In this document: positions 7,205 through 15,404 of the stretch, in pieces
Position numbering within the stretch: the stretch's first letter is position 1
Layout: every line of letters starts with the position of its first letter
Assembly: GCA_023818745.1 (NCBI GenBank)
Contig: JAMWBY010000019.1
Coordinates: 1 to 17,022 of the forward strand
DNA: 17,022 bases
Direction: 5' to 3'
DNA from: Candidatus Omnitrophota bacterium
GTDB lineage: Bacteria; Ratteibacteria; UBA8468; B48-G9; JAFGKM01
Notes under the pieces: generated by a model
Databases searched by the model: none
What the model saw: only the letters and a program-made list of their open reading frames with translations
Told to the model about the DNA's origin: nothing
Made by a program: the position numbers and the translations under genes

Positions 7205-8527
7205 ATGTTATCAAAATATTTCCAGTTTAAAGAAAAAGGAACGGATATAAAAACAGAAATAATAGCAGGAATTACAACATTTATTACTATGGCGTATATA
7301 ATTTTTGTTCAACCTGCTGTTTTATCACAAGGAGGGATGGATTTTGGTGCAGTTATGATAGCAACCTGTCTTTCTTCAGCAATAGCAACTTTAATTATGG
7401 GTCTTTATGCCAATTATCCAATTGCTCTTGCTCCTGGGATGGGTGAAAATTTTTATTTTGTTTTTACTGTTATACTTGGAATGGGAATTGCTTGGCAAAA
7501 TGTTCTTGGAGCAGTTTTTATTTCAGGTGTTTTATTTATAATACTTTCAATCTGGAGAGTAAGAGAAAAACTTGTAGAAAGTGTTCCTTCATCTTTACAA
7601 GCAGGGATAGCAGGAGGGATTGGTCTTTTTATTACATTTATAGGAATGATTCAAAGTGGTATTGTTCAAAAGGGTGGGGTGATTTTAACAATCGGAAATT
7701 TATTCCAGAAAGAAGTAATTTTATCAATAATTGGTTTAATTATAATTTCAACTTTAATGGGATTGCGTGTTAAAGGAAATATTCTTATAGGTATGATAAT
7801 AACAGCAACAATTGGGATATTTATGGGAGTTATTAAATATGAAGGAATTATAGGAAAAGTTCCACCAATTTCTCCTACATTTTTAAAACTTGATGTAGTA
7901 GGTGCTTTAAAAAGTGGAATATTTACAGTTATTTTTGTATTTCTTTTTATGGATTTATTTGATACAGTTGGCACAGCAATAGGAGTAGGAGAAGCAGGTG
8001 GATTTATAAAAAATGGTAAGTTTCCAAAAGTAGAAAGAGTTTTACTTTCAGATGCAATAGGAACAGTAGTAGGAGCAATTCTTGGAACAAGTACAGTTAC
8101 CAGTTACATTGAAAGTGCATCTGGAATATCTGTGGGAGGTAGAACTGGCTTTGCTTCAGTTATAACAGGTATTTTATTTTTACTTTCTATTTTCTTTTAT
8201 CCATTTGTAAAGATGATTGGAACAGGAATTCAAAATACTTCTGGAATAACACTTTATCCAGTTACAGCACCTGCTTTAATAATTGTAGGTAGTTTAATTA
8301 TTCCGACAGTTAAAAAAATTAAATGGGATGACCCAACTGAATCAATACCAGCATTTTTGTCTTTTATTGGCATTCCATTTACATATAATATAGGAGAAGG
8401 TATTGCTTTTGGTTTTGTATCTTATTTCTTTTTAAAACTTTTTACAGGAAGATATAAAGAATTAAATCCAGTAGTTATAATTGTCGCTATTGCCTTTATT
8501 TTAAGATTTATATTTTTAAAGATTTAA
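7205..8527 (+). CDS. NCS2-family permease, AzgA/PbuG-like (probable purine base transporter)
   Basis: 440 residues with a dozen or more hydrophobic segments. Signatures of the AzgA-like branch of NCS2 nucleobase:cation symporters are present: 'FFxFKEKGT'-like start, 'GITTFITMAYIIFVQP' (22-37), 'YANYPIALAPGMG' (68-80), 'LFDTVGT' (251-257) and 'GTSTVTSYIESASGI' (294-308). These are inner-membrane proton-coupled transporters of hypoxanthine, guanine or adenine in studied members. At residues 78-85 it reads 'GMGENFYF', where the studied members have a GMGLNAFF-type sequence, placing a Glu in the substrate region, so specificity may differ. The ATG at 7205 has only a weak GTGAG site. It ends 7 bp from the convergent hom gene. 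Confidence 0.87.
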   Translation: MLSKYFQFKEKGTDIKTEIIAGITTFITMAYIIFVQPAVLSQGGMDFGAVMIATCLSSAIATLIMGLYANYPIALAPGMGENFYFVFTVILGMGIAWQNVLGAVFISGVLFIILSIWRVREKLVESVPSSLQAGIAGGIGLFITFIGMIQSGIVQKGGVILTIGNLFQKEVILSIIGLIIISTLMGLRVKGNILIGMIITATIGIFMGVIKYEGIIGKVPPISPTFLKLDVVGALKSGIFTVIFVFLFMDLFDTVGTAIGVGEAGGFIKNGKFPKVERVLLSDAIGTVVGAILGTSTVTSYIESASGISVGGRTGFASVITGILFLLSIFFYPFVKMIGTGIQNTSGITLYPVTAPALIIVGSLIIPTVKKIKWDDPTESIPAFLSFIGIPFTYNIGEGIAFGFVSYFFLKLFTGRYKELNPVVIIVAIAFILRFIFLKI

Positions 8528-8534
8528 TATTAAA

Positions 8535-9827
8535 TTACATAAGGTTTTCTTCCAAACGAATAATAATTGTTGGTTTTTTGATAACTTCAAGTTTATCTAT
8601 CATTTTAATTGCTTTTTTAACATTCCTTTCTTTTGCTTTATGAGTCAACATAATAATTGGGACTGCCTGTTTAGGATTATCTTGTTTCTGAATAACAGAT
8701 AAAATGCTTATATTATTATCTCCGAGAATTTTTGATATTTTGGCTAGCACCCCTGGTTTATCAATCGCAGTAAATCTGAAATAATATTTTGTTTCAATTT
8801 CATCAAATGGTTTTAAATTCAAATTATTTTCAGAAATAAAATTTTCTTCAATGAATTGTTTTGAAATAATTTTTTTACTTATATCAATGACATCACTTAT
8901 TACAGAACTACTTGCAGCATCACCTCCTGCTCCTTCTCCATAAAATAATGACTTTCCTATCATATCACCTTCAACATAAACTGCGTTGTTTATTCCTTCA
9001 ACAAGTGATAAAATATGGGATTTTGGCAGAAGAACAGGATGGACTCTTATTTCTATTTGATTGTTTTCTTTTTTACTAATTCCAAGTAATTTAATTCTAT
9101 ATCCGAGTTCATTGGCAAAATTTATATCAATTGGTTCTATTCCATATATTCCTTCAACTGAAATTTCATCAATAGAAAAAAGTTTCCCAGAAGAAATATA
9201 TGAAAGAATTAAAATTTTATGAGCAGTATCATTTCCTGTTATATCAAGGATAGGATTTGCTTCTGCATATCCAAGTTTTTTTGCAGTAGAAAGGGCATCA
9301 TTGAAAGAAGTTCCATTATAATACATTTCTGAAAGAATAAAATTTGTTGTTCCATTTAATATTCCGAGTATTTTTGTAATCTTATTTCCTATAAAACTTT
9401 CTTTTAATGACTTTATAATTGGAATTGCACCAGCAACACTGGCTTCAAAACCAATATATACATTTTTCTCGCTTGCTTTTTTAAAAATTATCTCTCCATA
9501 TTTTGAAATAAGTGCTTTATTTGCTGTAACAATAGATTTGCCTTTTTCAATTGCTTTTAATATTAGTTCATAAGCATAATCAATTCCACCTATAAGTTCA
9601 ACAATAATATCAATGTCTCTATTTTTGATTATTTCGTTTGCAGAATTGACAGATAGTTTTTTAAATTGAGCAAGTTTATTTTTATCTTTATCAAAAACTT
9701 TTGATATATTTATTTCAATTCCTGTTTTTCTTTTAATTATTTTCTTTTTTGTAATTAAATTTTTAATAAAACTTGAACCAACAGTCCCACATCCAATAAC
9801 TCCAATGTTTATTATATTCTTACTCAT
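8535..9827 (-). CDS. hom: Homoserine dehydrogenase with C-terminal ACT domain
   Basis: 430 residues, the normal length for bacterial monofunctional homoserine dehydrogenase, which reduces aspartate semialdehyde to homoserine with NAD(P)H for threonine, methionine and isoleucine synthesis. The NAD(P)-binding site is 'IGVIGCGTVGSSF' (8-20); 'TANKALIS' (101-108) carries the conserved Lys. 'GILNGTTNFILSEM' and 'GYAEANPILDITGNDTAHK' (D195, D200, K204) form the catalytic region. The segment from about 345 to 425 ('FTAIDKPGVLAKISKILGDN...') is an ACT domain, implying allosteric control, usually by threonine. The ATG lies 2 bp after the stop of the coiled-coil gene and has no good ribosome site of its own, so it is probably translated by coupling. 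Confidence 0.95.
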   Translation of the reverse strand: MSKNIINIGVIGCGTVGSSFIKNLITKKKIIKRKTGIEINISKVFDKDKNKLAQFKKLSVNSANEIIKNRDIDIIVELIGGIDYAYELILKAIEKGKSIVTANKALISKYGEIIFKKASEKNVYIGFEASVAGAIPIIKSLKESFIGNKITKILGILNGTTNFILSEMYYNGTSFNDALSTAKKLGYAEANPILDITGNDTAHKILILSYISSGKLFSIDEISVEGIYGIEPIDINFANELGYRIKLLGISKKENNQIEIRVHPVLLPKSHILSLVEGINNAVYVEGDMIGKSLFYGEGAGGDAASSSVISDVIDISKKIISKQFIEENFISENNLNLKPFDEIETKYYFRFTAIDKPGVLAKISKILGDNNISILSVIQKQDNPKQAVPIIMLTHKAKERNVKKAIKMIDKLEVIKKPTIIIRLEENLM

Positions 9828-9829
9828 TT

Positions 9830-10567
9830 TTAATAATAAATAGAAGTAGGAATTGTATTTTTAAAAAGATGTTTAGAAGCAAAATATAACTCATTTTGGA
9901 GTTTCTCAATTTCTTCTTCCATTTTATCTTTTTTAATATTTTTTATCGCTCTTAAATTTCTTGCTTCATAATATAATTTCTTACTCAAAAAATAGTTATA
10001 AGTTGGTTGGTCTCCTTCTGCAAGATTATCAAGTGCCTTTTTAGCAGATATAAGTTTAACTTTATATTCATTTTCGTATGTTTGATTAATTATATTGTTT
10101 TTTAATTCATAAATTTCTTTTAATGACGGGATTTTTTGTAATTCACTTCTTACATAAAAAAACTTATAAATATCCTGGTTTTCTTTCTGAAGTTGTTCAA
10201 GTTTTATAAGATATCTGTCTACTTCAATTTGATGTAAAATTTTATATATTCTATCAGATGGAAAATTGTATTGTTTAGCAATAGCAATCGCTTCTTTTGC
10301 TAACTCTTCAACTTTTTTATAATTTTTTTCTTCTTTATAATATTTTTCAATTTCACTTATATATTTTTCAAACAACTTTTTCTTCTCTTCAATCAATTTT
10401 CTTTTTTTCTCTTTTTCAATTTCCTCTTGTCTCTTTTTTTCCTCTTCTGCTAATCTTCTTTCTTTTTCTTTTCTATATTTGTTATAGTAAAACAATCCAC
10501 TTCCTATAATTCCTAATATAATAAGCAGTATCATAACTTTTCTAATCAATTTCAATATTTTTCTCAT
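9830..10567 (-). CDS. Membrane-anchored coiled-coil protein of unknown function
   Basis: 245 residues; I do not recognise the family. A single hydrophobic segment (about 11-28, 'VMILLIILGIIGSGLFYY') preceded by basic residues suggests an N-terminal membrane anchor. Residues 30-65 are almost entirely Lys, Arg and Glu, strongly coiled-coil in character. The remainder is helical, with short 'EELAKEAIAIAKQ' and 'YYEARNLRAI' stretches reminiscent of TPR-like helices, so the bulk probably sits outside the membrane as an extended helical rod. The start has an AAAGGGA site 5-6 nt upstream, and a good promoter candidate lies about 30 bp upstream. It directly precedes hom with a 2-bp gap, which is odd company for a biosynthetic gene. 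It could be a scaffold or envelope protein only incidentally co-transcribed. Confidence 0.75.
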   Translation of the reverse strand: MRKILKLIRKVMILLIILGIIGSGLFYYNKYRKEKERRLAEEEKKRQEEIEKEKKRKLIEEKKKLFEKYISEIEKYYKEEKNYKKVEELAKEAIAIAKQYNFPSDRIYKILHQIEVDRYLIKLEQLQKENQDIYKFFYVRSELQKIPSLKEIYELKNNIINQTYENEYKVKLISAKKALDNLAEGDQPTYNYFLSKKLYYEARNLRAIKNIKKDKMEEEIEKLQNELYFASKHLFKNTIPTSIYY

Positions 10568-10598
10568 TTTTTGTTTCCCTTTCTATTTCTTAAATTTA

Positions 10599-10627
10599 AT
10601 TTTACATTTTATAGATTCAATTTTCAA
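10599..10627 (-). promoter_or_regulatory. Candidate promoter for the coiled-coil gene and hom
   Basis: On the minus strand, TTGAAA (10627-10622) and TAAAAT (10604-10599) are separated by exactly 17 bp. A start near 10592 would leave a leader of about 25 nt before the ATG at 10567. It lies in the spacer after trpA, so the last two genes may be expressed apart from trp. No GC-rich terminator hairpin after trpA was seen. Confidence 0.45.
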
Positions 10628-10670
10628 ATTTCTTAATTTTTTTATAGAGGAGTGCCATGCGAAATAAATT

Positions 10671-11453
10671 TTAATATTTTAAATTTTCTTTAAATTCTTT
10701 TATCAATTTTTCAACTTCTTCAATTTTACCATCTATTATTTTTTGTAAAAAGAAACTGCCGATTATAATACCTTCTATATATTCTCTAACCTTGTTTATT
10801 TGCTCTTTAGTTGAAATCCCAAATCCAAGAGCAACAGGTATTTCAGTGATTTCTTTTATTTTTTTTAATTTGTCAATTACTTCTGAATTTAAATTTTCTC
10901 TGGGTCCTGTTACACCAGCAATACTTATAAAATATATGAAGCCATTTGCCTTTTTTATAATTTTTTTTACCCTTTTTTCTGTGGTATATGGAGTTAAAAA
11001 ATAAATTAAATTCATATTTCTTTCTTTTACAATTTTTCTTAGATTTTCACTTTCCTCAAAAGGTAAGTCAGGAATTATAAGCCCAGAAGCACCACATTCA
11101 ACACATCTGTTAGCAAATTTTTCTATTCCATATTTATAAACAGGATTAAAGTATGTCATAAATAAATAAGGCACATTTATCTCATTTTTTAATATTTCAG
11201 CCATTTGGAAACATTTGTCAGTATTTATTCCATTTTCCAGTGCTTTAGTTGAAGTATATTGAATTATAGGTCCATCAGCAATAGGGTCAGAGAAAGGTAT
11301 TCCTATTTCAATTATATCTGCTCCTTTTTCAACACTTTTCTTAATTATATCAATTGAACTATTAAAAGAAGGGAATCCAGCGGTAAAATAAAGGATTAGT
11401 GCTTTTTCTTTTTTCTTTTTCAATTCTTTAAACTTTTTTTCAATTTCTGTCAT
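10671..11453 (-). CDS. trpA: Tryptophan synthase alpha subunit
   Basis: 260 residues; a TIM-barrel enzyme that cleaves indole-3-glycerol phosphate to indole and glyceraldehyde 3-phosphate and passes indole to the beta subunit. Both catalytic acids are present at the classical positions: E49 in 'IIEIGIPFSDP' and D60 in 'PIADGP'. 'PDLPFEES' (128-135) and the phosphate-binding 'ALGFGIST' and 'GIIIGSFF' loops are also intact. The ATG at 11453 overlaps the trpB stop as ATGA (4 bp), so the two chains are translationally coupled, as expected for a 1:1 complex. It is the last recognisable trp gene of the operon. Confidence 0.96.
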   Translation of the reverse strand: MTEIEKKFKELKKKKEKALILYFTAGFPSFNSSIDIIKKSVEKGADIIEIGIPFSDPIADGPIIQYTSTKALENGINTDKCFQMAEILKNEINVPYLFMTYFNPVYKYGIEKFANRCVECGASGLIIPDLPFEESENLRKIVKERNMNLIYFLTPYTTEKRVKKIIKKANGFIYFISIAGVTGPRENLNSEVIDKLKKIKEITEIPVALGFGISTKEQINKVREYIEGIIIGSFFLQKIIDGKIEEVEKLIKEFKENLKY

Positions 11454-12631
11454 ATTTCTCCTTCTATTTTTGCGACTTCCATTACATCTTTATCGCCTCT
11501 ACCTGAGAGACACACAACAACTATATCATCCTTTTTAAATCTTTCTTTATTTTCTATCAACCATCCAATCGCATGAGATGATTCTAATGCAGGAATTATA
11601 CCTTCAAGTTCACTTAAAATGTGAAATCCTTTCAAAGCAGTTTTATCATCAACAGCAAAATATTCAGCCCTTTTTGTTTCCTTATAAAACGCATGTTCAG
11701 GTCCAACTCCTGGATAATCAAGACCTGCTGAAATAGAATGAGTTTCTTTTATCTGTCCATAATTGTCTTGTAAAATATAGGAAAAACTTCCATGTAAAAT
11801 TCCTTTTTCTCCTTTTGAAAGAGTTGCAGAATGTTTATCTGTATTTATTCCAAGACCTCCACCTTCAACTCCAATGAATTTAACCTCTTTGTTTTTATAA
11901 AAAGGATAGAATAAACCGATACTATTGCTTCCCCCTCCAACACATGCAATTAGATAATCAGGCAATTTTTTTTCTTTTTTCATAATCTGTTTTTTTGTCT
12001 CTTTTCCTATAATTGACTGAAAATTCCTGACAATCATAGGATATGGGTGAGGACCAACTACTGAGCCAATTACATAATGAGTTGTTTTGAAATTTGTTAT
12101 CCAGTCCCTCATTGCTTCATTTATAGCATCTTTCAGTGTTTTACTACCAGAACTTACTGATATAATTTTTGCTCCGAGTAATTTCATTCTGTAAACATTT
12201 AACTTTTGTCTTTCTACATCAATTTCTCCCATATAAATAACGCATTCCATATTTAACAAAGCACAAGAAGTTGCAGTTGCTACTCCATGTTGACCTGCTC
12301 CTGTTTCTGCAATTATTCTTTTTTTCTCCATCATTTTTGCAAGAAGAACCTGACCGAGAGTATTATTTATTTTATGAGCGCCTGTAAATGCTAAATCTTC
12401 TCTTTTTAAATAAACTTTAAAACCCACATATTTACTGAAATTTTCTGCATAGTATAAAGGTGTTGGTCTTCCAGCATACTCATTTAACAAATAATTAAGT
12501 TTTTTTCGAAATTCTTTTGTTTTTGATATTTTTTTATAACTATTTTCAAGTTCTTCAAGTGGTTCAATTAATGTTTCAGGTGCAAATTTCCCACCAAAAA
12601 TACCAAATTTCCCTTTTTTATTAGGTAACAT
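11450..12631 (-). CDS. trpB: Tryptophan synthase beta subunit, canonical type (TrpB1)
   Basis: A PLP-dependent enzyme joining indole and serine to make tryptophan. I place the start at the ATG at 12631 (393 residues), not at the in-frame TTG at 12646. AAGAGG sits 6 nt before that ATG, inside what would be the TTG-started extension, and the protein then begins 'MLPNKKGKFGIFGGKF' like other TrpB proteins. With this start the PLP lysine in 'FTGAHKINN' is K87 and the catalytic Glu in 'ETGAGQHG' is E109, the same numbers as in enterobacterial TrpB. The PLP-phosphate loop 'CVGGGSNS' is present. It overlaps trpF by 11 bp and trpA by 4 bp. The same operon carries a second, TrpB2-type beta chain. Confidence 0.95.
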   Translation of the reverse strand: MLPNKKGKFGIFGGKFAPETLIEPLEELENSYKKISKTKEFRKKLNYLLNEYAGRPTPLYYAENFSKYVGFKVYLKREDLAFTGAHKINNTLGQVLLAKMMEKKRIIAETGAGQHGVATATSCALLNMECVIYMGEIDVERQKLNVYRMKLLGAKIISVSSGSKTLKDAINEAMRDWITNFKTTHYVIGSVVGPHPYPMIVRNFQSIIGKETKKQIMKKEKKLPDYLIACVGGGSNSIGLFYPFYKNKEVKFIGVEGGGLGINTDKHSATLSKGEKGILHGSFSYILQDNYGQIKETHSISAGLDYPGVGPEHAFYKETKRAEYFAVDDKTALKGFHILSELEGIIPALESSHAIGWLIENKERFKKDDIVVVCLSGRGDKDVMEVAKIEGEI

Positions 12632-13259
12632 TCTTAACCTCTTCAATTAATTTTTTTATTTTATCAATATCTTTTATTCCAGGAGCAATTTCAACTCCAG
12701 AAGCAACATCTATTCCAAATGGTCTATATTTTTTTACAATATCTTTTACATTTTCCGGTTTTATTCCACCAGCAATAAAAATTTTATTCCAGGGAAGTTT
12801 CTCCTTTTCTATTTCTTCTTCATCAATAGTTTTTCCTGTTCCACCATAAACTTTTTCTTCATATCTATCAAGCAAAAAGTAGTCTGCAATTCTATAATGT
12901 TTAATTTTTTTTATAATTTCCTCCTTATTTTTTACTCTTATTGCTTTGATAATAATTTTGTCAGGAAATAGTTTTTTTATTTTTTTTAAAAGAGCAGGGG
13001 GTTCATCTCCATGTAGTTGTATTCCATCAATCTGAAGTTTTTTTATCGTTTCAATTAATTTTTTTTCATCAGGGTTAACAAATACACCAATTTTTTTTAT
13101 CTCTTTGGGAATATCTTTTAATAATATCTTTGCCTCCTTTTCACTTACAAATCTTGGACTTTTTTCATAAAAATTAAGACCAATCCATCTTATTCCAATA
13201 TTTATAACATCATTTATATCTTTTTTTCTTTTTAAGCCACAGATTTTAATTTCAGTCAT
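12621..13259 (-). CDS. trpF: Phosphoribosylanthranilate isomerase
   Basis: 212 residues, a single-domain TIM barrel performing the Amadori rearrangement of phosphoribosylanthranilate to CdRP. The catalytic cysteine is C7 in 'KICGLK' and the catalytic aspartate is D131 in 'FLLDRYEEKVYGGTGKT'. Phosphate-binding segments 'FIAGGIKPENV' (161-171) and 'GIDVASGVE' (182-190) are intact. It starts with ATG in a 4-bp ATGA overlap with the trpB2 stop and overlaps trpB at its 3' end, so it is locked between two beta-chain genes. The usual neighbour order is trpC-trpF-trpB; here trpB2 is interposed before trpF. Confidence 0.95.
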   Translation of the reverse strand: MTEIKICGLKRKKDINDVINIGIRWIGLNFYEKSPRFVSEKEAKILLKDIPKEIKKIGVFVNPDEKKLIETIKKLQIDGIQLHGDEPPALLKKIKKLFPDKIIIKAIRVKNKEEIIKKIKHYRIADYFLLDRYEEKVYGGTGKTIDEEEIEKEKLPWNKIFIAGGIKPENVKDIVKKYRPFGIDVASGVEIAPGIKDIDKIKKLIEEVKNVT

Positions 13260-14602
13260 TCAATCTCAGGTAAATCTTTCAATGCTTCTTTTACTTTTTC
13301 ATCAGGATAATCAAAATCTTCAAGTTTACCTTCAAAAAATGCTTCATAGGCAGAAAGGTCAAAATGTCCATGTCCTGAATGATTATAAACAATTACTTTA
13401 CCTTCTGGCGCATCTTTTGCCTCATCAATTACTGCTTTTATTGCATGAGTTGTTTCAGGAGCAGGTAAAAATCCTTCGGTTTGAGCAAAAAGAACTCCTG
13501 CTTTGAAGCACTCTGTTTGATGGTATGCCTTCGCTTCAACAAGACCAAGTTTATATAAATGACATAACAATGGAGCATCTCCATGATATCTTAATCCACC
13601 AGCATGTATTCCTGGTGGAACAAAACTATGTCCAAGAGTATACATTTTAAGTAAAGGAGTTGTACAGGCAGTATCTCCAAAATCATATCTATAAAGGCCT
13701 TTTGTTAAAGTTGGACATGCCTTTGGTTCTACTGCAACAAATCTTATATTTTCTCCTTTTAATTTATTAGGAACAAAAGGAATAATAAATCCGCCAAAAT
13801 TACTTCCACCTCCTACGCATCCTATTAAAACATTTGGCTTTTCTCCAATCATTTCAAGTTGTTTTTTTGTTTCAAGTCCCACAATTGTTTGATGAAGTAA
13901 TACATGATTTAAAACGCTTCCAAGTGAATATTTTGTATCTTCGCTTTTTACTGCAGTTTCAATTGCTTCTGATATTGCTATTCCTAAACTTCCTGGAGAA
14001 TTAGGGTCATTTTCTAGTATTTTTCTACCGAATTCTGTCTTATCAGAAGGAGAGGGATACATAGTTGCACCCCATGATTGAGCAAGTAATCTTCTATAAG
14101 GTTTTTGATTATATGAAACTTTAACCATAAAAATTACACATTCAAGGTCAAAAAGTTTACATGCAAAAGCAAGTGCACTTCCCCATTGACCTGCACCTGT
14201 TTCTGTTGTTAGCCGTTTTACTCCTTCTATTTTATTATAATATGCCTGTGCAATTGCTGTATTTGGTTTGTGAGAACCAGGAGGAGAAATAGATTCATTT
14301 TTGAAGTAAATTCTTGCTTTTGTTTTTAATGCTTTTTCAAGATTTCTTGCTCTATGTAGAGGTGTTGGTCTATAAATTTTATATGCTCTCAATACTTCAT
14401 CAGGAATTTCTATCCATCTTTCAGGTGCAAATTCCTGCATTATAAGAGACATAGGAAAAATTGGTGCTAAATCCTCTGGTTTTACAGGTTGTTTTGTTTT
14501 TGGATGAATTACAGGTGGTAGTGGTTCTGGCAAATCAGGAAGGATATTATACCATGCCTGAGGCATTTCTTTTTCTGATAAATAAATTTTATTTTCTTCC
14601 AT
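13256..14602 (-). CDS. trpB2: Tryptophan synthase beta chain-like protein, TrpB2 type
   Basis: 448 residues, longer than canonical TrpB because of an N-terminal extension ('MPQAWYNILPDLPEPLPP') characteristic of the TrpB2 subfamily. The PLP lysine is K112 in 'SPPGSHKPNTA'; 'TETGAGQWG' and 'CVGGGSNFGGF' (262-272) form the cofactor site. 'YNQKPYRR' and 'SVLNHVLLHQTIVGLE' are also TrpB2 features. The family is PLP-dependent and can condense serine with indole, but generally pairs poorly or only transiently with TrpA, so it may salvage free indole. A strong AGGAGG (14614-14609) lies 6 nt before the ATG. It sits between trpC and trpF, so it belongs to the operon rather than being an orphan copy. 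Confidence 0.93.
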   Translation of the reverse strand: MEENKIYLSEKEMPQAWYNILPDLPEPLPPVIHPKTKQPVKPEDLAPIFPMSLIMQEFAPERWIEIPDEVLRAYKIYRPTPLHRARNLEKALKTKARIYFKNESISPPGSHKPNTAIAQAYYNKIEGVKRLTTETGAGQWGSALAFACKLFDLECVIFMVKVSYNQKPYRRLLAQSWGATMYPSPSDKTEFGRKILENDPNSPGSLGIAISEAIETAVKSEDTKYSLGSVLNHVLLHQTIVGLETKKQLEMIGEKPNVLIGCVGGGSNFGGFIIPFVPNKLKGENIRFVAVEPKACPTLTKGLYRYDFGDTACTTPLLKMYTLGHSFVPPGIHAGGLRYHGDAPLLCHLYKLGLVEAKAYHQTECFKAGVLFAQTEGFLPAPETTHAIKAVIDEAKDAPEGKVIVYNHSGHGHFDLSAYEAFFEGKLEDFDYPDEKVKEALKDLPEIE

Positions 14603-14616
14603 TATTTTCCTCCTTT

Positions 14617-15402
14617 TTAATTTTTTAATTCTTCAATTTTTTCTTTTAAATTTTTACTTTTCAAAAATCCCTCACCAATGAGAATACCTCTTACTCCACA
14701 ATTTTTCAAAATTTCCACATCTTCCTTTTTCTTTATCCCGCTTTCACTAATAACAATTATTTTATCAATCTCTATAAATTTAATCAAATTTATGGTGTTT
14801 TTTATATTTACTTCAAGTGTATCTAAATCTCTATTGTTGATACCAAGCATTTTATTCTCCCAGTTTTCAACAAGTTCAAAAATTCTTTTTAAATCAGCAT
14901 AATTATGAACTTCAATAAGAATTTCAAGATTCAATTCTTCACAAAGTTTTATAAAATTTTTTATTTTTTCATTATCAAGAATTCTTGTTATTAGAAGTAT
15001 GAAATCTGCACCAAAAAATTTCCCTTCATAAATTTGATATTCATCTATAATAAAATCTTTCATAAGGACAGGTAATTTTACAGTTTCTTTTACAATTTTT
15101 AAATCATCTATTGAACCATAAAAATATGGTTCACATGTTAAGACAGATATTCCACTTATTCCACAAATTTCATAGATTTTTGCAACTTTCTTAAAATTAA
15201 TATTTTTATCAATAATTCCTGCAGAAGGGGAACCTCTTTTAATTTCTCCTATAATACCAAAATTATTTTTCAATTTTTCATAAATACTATATTTTTTCTC
15301 ATTAAAAGCAATCTGTTTTTTAAATTCCTCCAATGGGAATTTTCTTTTTTTCTTTTTTATAATCTCTTTTTTTGTTTCAATTATTTCTTCAAGTATATTC
15401 AA
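14617..15402 (-). CDS. trpC: Indole-3-glycerol phosphate synthase
   Basis: 261 residues, monofunctional, converting CdRP to indole-3-glycerol phosphate. Catalytic residues are visible: E53 and K55 in 'GEIKRGSPSAG', K115 in 'LMKDFIID', E164 in 'LIEVHN', N189/N190 in 'GINNRDL' and S221 in 'SESGI'; 'GILIGE' gives the phosphate loop. The start is a TTG at 15402: no in-frame ATG lies nearby, an upstream in-frame TGA blocks extension, and AGGTGA is placed 6 nt before the TTG. The N-terminal 'MNILEEIIETKKEII' matches the usual beginning of the family. It starts 2 bp after the TPR protein's stop and ends 14 bp before trpB2. Confidence 0.95.
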   Translation of the reverse strand: MNILEEIIETKKEIIKKKKRKFPLEEFKKQIAFNEKKYSIYEKLKNNFGIIGEIKRGSPSAGIIDKNINFKKVAKIYEICGISGISVLTCEPYFYGSIDDLKIVKETVKLPVLMKDFIIDEYQIYEGKFFGADFILLITRILDNEKIKNFIKLCEELNLEILIEVHNYADLKRIFELVENWENKMLGINNRDLDTLEVNIKNTINLIKFIEIDKIIVISESGIKKKEDVEILKNCGVRGILIGEGFLKSKNLKEKIEELKN

Positions 15403-15404
15403 TG

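Noticed and set aside
7492..7773. 93-codon plus-strand frame inside the permease gene
   Set aside because: It is a shadow of the permease reading frame, with no start context and an unnatural composition.
10380..10460. Long pyrimidine-rich tract on the plus strand
   Set aside because: It is the complement of Lys/Glu codons in the coiled-coil protein, not a separate element.
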